NCBI GenBank assembly: GCA_964016985.1
Contig: OZ024826.1
Location: forward strand, 58,356,235-58,420,234
Length of the DNA stretch: 64,000 nucleotides
Reading direction: 5' to 3'
From: Anodontia alba
Taxonomy: Eukaryota; Mollusca; Bivalvia; Lucinida; Lucinidae
Shown: positions 36,001 to 45,000 of the stretch, in pieces
How the letters are laid out: every line of letters begins with the position of its first letter
Position numbering within the stretch: the first letter of the stretch is position 1
Notes under the pieces: generated by a model
Told to the model about the DNA's origin: nothing
Database searches by the model: none
The model's input: only the letters and a program-made list of their open reading frames with translations
Position numbers and translations under genes: made by a program

Positions 36001-39000
36001 TGCATTAACCCTTAAAGCGCCAAGAAAAACTGCATCTGAAAATGTCGTCTGTTTATGTCATCTGCTGAATATTGTTGCAAACTTCTCAAAGCTATTTTTT
36101 GCATACCGGCAAACAGTGTGGACCCAGATCAGACTGCTCCTAAAAGAGCAGTCTGATCTGGGTCCACACTGTTTGCAGAAATGACTTTTAAAATCACAAG
36201 TAGAAGACAAAGCAGACGACAATTGTTGTGATTGGCGCTTTAAAGAAAAGAAGAGGAAAGTTGTGTTGAGGTGTTCTGCTCTTGGAAGATAATGCACCAG
36301 CCCACATCTGTCAAGTTGATATGGTTGCTGCAACGAAATGCAGCTTTGAGGTCCTACCTCATCCCCTTTATTCTGCAGATTTAGCCCCTTTGGACTTCTA
36401 TCTGTTTCCAAATCTGAAAACTAACCTTCATGGTAAGAGTTTTGGAAGCAATGAAGATGTCTTAGATGCTGTTGATGAGTACTTGGGGGACCAGGAAGAC
36501 GGCTTCTATTCTGAAGGGATAAGCAAACTGGAGATTGCACATTGGAGAAAGTGCATCAAGGCAAAGGGAGATTATAGTGAGAAATAATGGCACAATTCTG
36601 CTTTTGGTCATTCCCAAAGTACAGGGCCCTAGGTTTTTGATCGTCCTTCATAAGAGCAGCTTTTGCCAGTCACAAAATGGGTTCTTTCTTGTTATTCTAT
36701 ATTCAATATCAAGATCATCTCACTAATAAGACTACTTTTAGGTAGTCCCAAAGATGGTCTTAATTGCAGAATTTTACTGTATCTCAATGAATTATAACTT
36801 TTTTATGTACTGCTTGTGGTTTCTTTAGACAATTAACCCTTAAAATGCCAATCACAACTTTAGCAGACGAGACTTTTAAATATCTTTTTTATTACTTTTC
36901 ATAGAAAATATGTCTTGACATTACATCTGAATTGTCTGCCAAGCAGATGAAATTTCAACTTCTTTTCTATGAAAAAAAAAAAAAGAAATAAAATAAAAAA
37001 CATAGAAAGTTGTCTGTTACAATTTTTGATAGGTGCTTTAAGAGAAACAAATTATGACTAAAAGTTGTGACTACCCAGTCAGACACGCCAGGCCTGATTT
37101 TAGTGTTTGCAATTTTGTATTTAGCAGTTCGCTAGATATGTGCTTCATTCCCATTTGATTAAGCTACGCATTCCTGTGTAGTTTGCATATTGTTTAATTG
37201 AAGGCAAGTTTGCAGATGGGGAAGGAGGTACTTCAATACATGAACATTGATGTAGACATACCTGGATCACAGAACTGTCTCAAAAATTGCCCTTACTGGG
37301 TACTTTATAATATCACAGTATAATCTGATGCTGAATGGTCTGTGATAAAAGACTATTTTCCATTGCTTCACGATAAACTTGTGCTGATTTAGGGCAACTT
37401 TTCAAAACAGACAAGGCTCACAGCACATCCAGCCCAATAGGAACAAGAGCTGTCGTAGGACATAGAGCTCGCCTGCTGGGTACATTTTACATTGTAACAT
37501 TTTTATCATGGAGCCATATAATATAGGTCACACTGACCTAGATGTATTTGTATGTAAATCATTTTGTCACATAGATATAATAATCCAGGTATGACAATTC
37601 TCCATGAAATAGTAATAAAAATAAAAGGCAAAATCACTGAAGCATGAAATATAGGTCACAATGACCTAGATATAGTAAGTGGTCATTCATTGGGTCAAAT
37701 GGAACTAATATCCCAGGTGTGACATTTATCCAACAAATAGTATTAAAGATATAAGGCAAAATCACTGAACCATGAAATACAGGTCACACCAACAGAGATA
37801 TATTTTGACGTCAATAATCGGGGTCACAAGGAACTAATATCCCAGGTGTGACATTTATCCAACAAATAGTATTCAAGATATAAGGCAAAATCACTGAACC
37901 ATGAAATATAGGTCACAATGACCTAGATATAGTATGTGGTCATTCATTGGGTCACATGGAACTAATATCCCAGGTGTGACATTTATCAAACAAATAGTAT
38001 TCAAGATATAAGGCAAAATCACTGAACCATGAAATATAGGTCACACCAACAGAGATATATTTTGACGTCAATAATTGGGTCACAAGGAACTAATATCCCA
38101 GGTGTGACATTTATCCAACAAATAGTATTCAAGATATAAGGCAAAATCACTGAACCATGAAATATAGGTCACACCAACAGAGATATATTTTGACATCAAT
38201 AATCGGGTCACAAGGAACTAATATCCCAGGTGTGACATTTATCCAACAAATAGTATTCAAGATATAAGGCAAAATCACTGAACCATGAAATATAGGTCAC
38301 AATGACCTAGATATAGTAAGTGGTCATTCATTGGGTCAAATGGAGCTACTATCCCAGGTGTGACATTTATCCAACAAATAGTATTCAAGATATAAGGCAA
38401 AATCACTGAACCATGAAATATAGGTCACACCAACAGAGATATATTTTGACGTCAGTAATCGGGTCACAAGGAACTAATATCCCAGGTGTGACATTTATCC
38501 AACAAATAGTATTCAAGATATAAGGCAAAATCACTGAACCATGAAATATAGGTCACAATGACCTAGATATAGTAAGTGGTCATTCATTGGGTCACATGGA
38601 AGTAATATCCCAGGTGTGACATTTATCCAACAAATAGTATTCAAGATATAAGGCAAAATCACTGAACCTTGAAATATAGGTCACACCAACAGAGATATAT
38701 TTTGACGTCAATAATTGGGTCACAAGGAACTAATATCCCAGGTGTGACATTTATCCAACAAATAGTATTCAAGATATAAGGCAAAATCACTGAACCATGA
38801 AATATAGGTCACACCAACAGAGATATATTTTGACGTCAATAATCGGGTCACAAGGAACTAATATCCCAGGTGTGACATTTATCAAACAAATAGTATTCAA
38901 GATATAAGGCAAAATCACTGAACCATGAAATATAGGCCACAATGACCTAGATATAGTAAGTGGTCATTCATTGGGTCAAATGGAGCTAATATCCCAGGTG

Positions 39001-42000
39001 TGACATTTATCCAACAAATAGTATTCAAGATATAAGGCAAAATCACTGAACCATGAAATTTAGGTCACAATGACCTAGATATAGTAAGTGGTCATTCATT
39101 AGGTCACATGGAAGTAATATCCCAGGTGTGACATTTATCCAACAAATAGTATTCAAGATATAAGGCAAAATCACTGAACCATGAAATATAGGTCACACCA
39201 ACAGAGATATATTTTGACATCAATAATCGGGTCACAAGGAACTAATATCTCAGGTGTGACATTTATCCAACAAATAGTACTCAAGATATAAGGCAAAATC
39301 ACTGAACCATGAAATATAGGTCACAATGACCTAGATATAGAAAGTGGTCATTCATTGGGTCACATGGAAGTAATATCCCAGGTGTGACATTTATCCAACA
39401 AATAGTATTCAAGATATAAGGCAAAATCACTGGACCGTGAAATCTAGGTGACCTGGACCGTAAAATGTAGGTCACCATGACCTTCACTCTCTTACACTTA
39501 AACCGATGTCACATAGTTAGCTGATGTATAACCAGTTGTGTCTATAACCTGTAGGCATATAAGATTTTACAAATGTGTCCTAGATTTTGACCCCTAGCCC
39601 CACTCCAAGGCCCACCCTGAGGTATGAACCCAGGGGTATGTTCTTTTGGAATCTCAGAAGACTCCACCAGGTACCCAAATTCTAAATATGAATGCTCTAT
39701 GAGGAGTGAAAGTCAAGATATAAGAATTTGAAAAACTTTAACACAGTATTACAAAGGTGTCCTAGATTCTGACCCCTAGCCCCACCCAGGGGCATGAACC
39801 CAGGGGTTTATTCTCTTGGAATCTCAGAAGACCCTCCAAGGTACCTAAGTTCCAAATTTGATGCCTCTGTGAGGAGTGACTGTTGAGATATAAGCGTTTG
39901 AAAAACTTTAACGCAGTGTGACGGGAACGGGAACGCAAACGCAAACGCAAACGCAAACGACCGGGGTGACTACAATAGCTCTCCTTGTACTTCGTACAGG
40001 CGAGCTAATAAATAACAAACAAAATGGCTGTATGTGGGCTGATGGTAACTATCTTTTAATTCCTGCATTTTATTTATGGATATGATATTTTTGTGCTACC
40101 CATACCCAATAAGGCTGGCTAATCGGAGCTAAAAATATAATCCATTATCAGTGCTGCCATTGTGATTGATAATCGATTAGTAATCACTGAAGATTTGATA
40201 ATAATTTTGCCTATTTGACTGAGCATGACTCTTACCATATATTATATTTTACTGTATGCATGGCCAGACAGGCGTGAGCAAACAGTGTAGACCCAGATGA
40301 GATGCCGCAACACGGCGTCTCATCAAGGTCTACATTGTTTGCCACTCATCCAGCTATTTTCAGATGCTAAAGTGGGTAGTAAATTGTCCTTGTTTAAATT
40401 TTAGATTAATATGGTGAGGTGTCTGAATACTATGGGTAAATACGGTAAAAGTAACAGACAAATCGAATGACTGATTATTAGCGAATCTGTAATGATAATC
40501 ATTTTTGCGGTATTTATCGATCCAAGGTTTTGTCCAATCTACAGGCTCCTCAGCATAATGGGTAATGCAAAAATATCCATGAAAATAAAATCCTGAGTTA
40601 AAAGATAGTTACGATCAGCCCAACATATAGCTATTTTATTTGCTTTAAAAGTTACATATAAATAAACTACAGCTGTTTTAACATGTATTCAGTTTTTTGT
40701 TTGTATTTTTTCTTCTAAGGTATTCAGGTATCAAAAATGCATTTTATTAATCTTTATCACATTGTGGGCTAATTCAGCAGATGATAAATTGGTGATATTT
40801 TTCTTCTTTTTCCCAGAAATCATGATCTGACATTTCATGCAAAGTGTCTCATGTGGAGACCATTTACATGAAATGTCAAATCCTGTTTTCTAGGGAAAAA
40901 TAAGAACAAATATTTCAATATGTCCCCTGCTGAATATTTTACCGAGTCCTATGCATTAAATCTTATTATTGCATAAAAAGCAGTGTCGCACGTTATTAAT
41001 AGCTGTGCATTAACCGGCAAAAAGCTGTATATTAACAAGGCAATTCACACGCTGTTAATGCATGGCTACGCAACTTTCAATATGATCGTACCGGGGCCAC
41101 AGAATTGCTGCCGTCACGAGATGTGTACTGTCCTGCCCTAGAACAAACAAAGTATGTGGAAACAGTGTTCGTGGGACATCGGTGAAAAGGCGAAACAAAA
41201 TAGAGCAAGAAATAATGCGAAATGTAGCAAATGTTTTCAGTTTTTATGCAATAATAGTGATCGAACATGGTTTTTCAATGCATTAACATTCGCCAGGTCC
41301 CTTGGGAGGTGTTGAAAACCGCAGCCTTCAGCCTCGGTTTTCAACACCTCCCACGGGACCTGGCGAATGTTAATGCATGAAAAACCATGTTTGATCCCTA
41401 TAGTGCAGTTATTGGCATAAAATGATATACATGTCACATCATAATATTTGAATATTTGTTCCTCGGGGTACACCAAGCATCACCTTGTTTAATCTGTAAA
41501 AGGTGGACATTTGCAGAGCTCTAGGCAAGAAGCTTTCCTTTAATCCAAAAGAATAATTTTTCTTATTTCTCCACTAAAATATATGTTGTCTGTACACAGA
41601 ATCACCTCACTGAAGCTCTTCCCATAATACAATGATAACCCTAAATATTGGGACAGACAGGCCTGAGCAAACAGTGTAGACCCTGATCAGATGTCTCAGA
41701 TGCCGCAAAATGTGGAGTCTGATCAGGGATTACACTTTCACTCATCCAGCAATATTTTAGACCTGATAGTAAAATAGATTTTTTCAAATTTTACGAGGGC
41801 GAGTCAATAAAAAACCAGCCTAACTTATTTCTGGGTGAGATCCACCTCTTCTTTTTCGATGTAATTGCCCTCTAGAATGATGCACTTGGACCAACGGTGT
41901 CCCAGTGCCATCAGCCCAGAACTGAAGAAGCCAGGGTCCTTGTCTCCGACCCACTCCTCAACTGCCGCCATGACTTCTTCGTTGGACCGGAAATGACGTC

Positions 42001-45000
42001 CACGGATATCCTTTTTCAAGTTTGGAAATAGGAAATAGTCACTAGGAGCTAAGTCCGGAGAAAAGACTCGGTATTAGCTCGTATCCATTCCGCTCAACAG
42101 CATCCATTACAATTTTGCAAGTGTTGACTCTCGCATTGTCCTGTTGGAGCAGAATCCCTTTGGAGAGTTCACCTCGGCATTTTTCACGGATCAGTTCTCA
42201 GTTGGTCAAGCAAATTTGCATAATATGCAACTGTTATTGTACTTTTCTTTGCTAGAAAGTCCAACAAAATAACGCCTTGTGCATCCCAAAATACAGTTGC
42301 CATCACCTTGCCAGCACAGGGTGGCGTTTTGAACTTCTTTAGCCTCGGAGACCCCGGCCCTAGACTCTGGCGACTTTGAGCTTTATTCTCTGGCTCATAA
42401 TAATGGACCCAGGTCTCATCTACAGTCACCAGACGTGAAATGAAATCATCTTCCTTTGACCTAAACCACTCCAACAATGCGCTGTATACTGATGCTCTGG
42501 TTGACATTTGCTCGTCGCTAAGGGATTTTGGGACCCAATGGGCTGTTAGCTTTTGCATACCCAAGCGATCATGTAAAGTTGTTGAAACGCTACCATGTGA
42601 AATGTGTAATACATTCGCTATTTCTTCCACCTTAATTCACCTATCAGAATACACCAGATCCCGTACTTTGTTACACATTTCTTCATCGGTGGCATCTGAC
42701 GGGCGTCCAGACCTGGTTTCATCTTCTAAAGACGTTCTACTGCGTTTGAATTCCCCAATCAAGAATTTAACTTGTGCATACGATGGTGCAGAAGACCCAT
42801 AAACATTGGTCAACTCGCAATGTATTTCCTGACCTGTTTTCCCTTTCAAATACAAGTACCGAATTACAGCACGGTACTCAACTTTTGACGAAAAGCTTAC
42901 TTTTGCATCACTAGCCATGTTTGACATTCAATATTTTATGAGTGACTGATACGATAAGGGTGCAATTTTGCCCTAAGGCCTAAAACATGTATTGAAACAA
43001 GGCATGAAAATCTTGGGTGTCTCGGTCAAATGGAAATGGGATAGGCCATTTATTGACTTGCCCTCATAGGAAAGTCTGGTTAGTTTTTGTTATTACTAAT
43101 CTTTGTAGAAATTCCTATTTTATATAATAGTTAATGCAAAAAGAACAGACCCTGATAAGGTGCCGCATTCTATGGCATCTGATCTGGGTCTGACCTGGGT
43201 CTGCACTGTTTGCAAATTACCCTTTTGGGGGTCTCCTGACTAAAAAGGGTTAAGGCCTTACCTGGAAAAACTTGTGAACAGCCACAGAAGCTGCATTTCT
43301 CACTCTAAGAAGAGAACTATTGTAATCTATCCTTGGTCGCAGATGTGGATAACCACGTAAATAATCAGGAGAGACCTTGCCTCTGTATTTAAATGGATAT
43401 TCCTACAAGAAAAACTAGATCTGTGTAATTATATCAAAGCTGCACAGCTTTGAACAGCAAAATGCATCATGTCATGCAAAAATGTGATTCAAGCATATAC
43501 ATGCAGTGAGTCGGCCTCGGTGGCTCAGATGGATGTGCGTCCGACTGGAGACCAGACGGTCACGGGTTCGACCCCCGACGAGGTTGGCAACATTCTTTCG
43601 TGGAGATTGATCATGAAATATTTTCTACGGTCATTCTCTCCCTTCCGCTGATATAGAAGGGCAGTTGTCAGTTTCTGGCGAAAGAATGTGCACAATACAC
43701 ATTAACCGCTTTGAGGACTAAGCCTGCCCAGTAAACGTGTGGTTAGGTAAACTGACTCGAAATGACCCCATTGGGTTGACTGGGCCATAAATCCTCAACA
43801 CAAACAAGCATGCAGTGAAGGCCTGGATCAACCTGCCCATCTAGGCAGTCTGATCACAGCCTTCACTGTCTGTTAACAGAATCATAGGATACTACAGAAT
43901 GTATGAATGGCGAGCTAAGACTTGTAAAATACTTTACACATTTGCAGAATAATCTGAATCTGTGCATGTTCGAAGGAGCTTTTCGGGAGATGCAGACCAA
44001 ATGTTAACAGAATCACAGAATGACATAATCACAGAAGGGGCTAAGCCTATATTCCTCACCTCTGACACCCAATTTTTCAACAAAGGGCCTAATTAATTTC
44101 ACTTTTTTCCATAATATATATGACATCCACAAGTCTTAGTTATAAACGTGTTTCCCAATGTTTCCCACAAAATATATAGTGAAAACAGGAATATGTAGGG
44201 GGGTCTACATCATATGTGAGATTTTCAGAATTTCGCAGTTTTAAATCATCTTTTCAATTTCTTTGTTACTTCTAAGGTCAAATTTTTATCATTTTCAAGT
44301 GAAAATTTGTGATAACTTTCAAATATATGTTTTTAACACTTAGCACTTTGGGTATTTTTTTCAGTAGATGACATTTTGAAATACTTTTTTCTTATTTTCC
44401 CAGGAAACAGGGTTTGACTTAACATGCAAATTGTCTCCAATGGAGACAATTTGCATGAAATATCAGATCCTGTTTACTGGGAAAATAATTTGTCATCTGC
44501 TGAATTAGCCCAGACAGTGGTAAAGGTTCAAGAAACTTTCTTGGGTAAACGACTTACACAAGTTACAGTCACTAATTTTAGCTTTTCTTGGGTAAAAGTT
44601 GAGGAGGTAGACAGGCTCCCACATCTCAGAGAGGTCTCAAGTTTAAAATACTAATAGGTTTCACTTAGAAAATCTGCAGAATAAATAATTTTATTTTTTT
44701 TGAAAAACTCCAACATGTTTCACTAACTTTTCTGACACCTGGTCTTCAAGGCAAAGTAAGTGGGTGGTTCTGTATGTTCTATATGTACCATATTTGCCCT
44801 ACTTTTTTGGACACCTTAACTCCTTACCATACTTGTCCTAAATTTTGAAGAAATCCATTCACCTCTTAACATGTCTAAAATATTGTTATATGTATGGCAA
44901 ACAGTGTAGACCCTGATCAGATGCTGCATTATGCAACATCTGATCTTGGTCTATACTGTTAGCAGAGGCCTACATGTATCAGTCCTAATAGTTAGGATTA

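Larger units (their letters stand above)
34412..36643 (+). pseudogene. Mariner transposon relic split by insertions
   Basis: TA followed by CGATCAAGAAGTTCTCAGC at the left; the right end TAGGTTTTTGATCG is its imperfect inverse. Transposase fragments in order: [76 protein letters not shown], and, after a second insertion, [35 protein letters not shown] and [20 protein letters not shown]. It is broken by a SINE (34870-35590), a MITE (36005-36246) and several frameshifts and stops. Confidence 0.88.
37443..40008 (+). repeat. Satellite-bearing element: 128-bp array and hairpin-CTAA end
   Basis: Begins ACAAGAGCTGTCGTAGGACA...GCTCGCCTG. The 128-bp array (37500-39483) follows, then about 430 bp with two copies of TTTGACCCCTAGCCCCAC-like units, the ACGCAA microsatellite (39917-39959), hairpin CCTTGTAC-TTC-GTACAGG (39983-40000) and CGAGCTAA ending at 40008. 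Confidence 0.8.

Noticed and set aside
36282..36587. Open frame of 101 codons as a host gene
   Set aside because: [19 protein letters not shown] and HWRKCI are the C-terminal mariner transposase signatures, and it continues the relic started at 34412.
42440..42802. Plus-strand open frame of 120 codons
   Set aside because: It lies antisense to the mariner transposase and has no similarity of its own.
43510..43590. tRNA gene
   Set aside because: A and B boxes are present but the acceptor stem and 3' half are replaced by the SINE body, and target duplications flank the whole element. The same applies to heads at 16792, 13620-13692 and 60690-60763.
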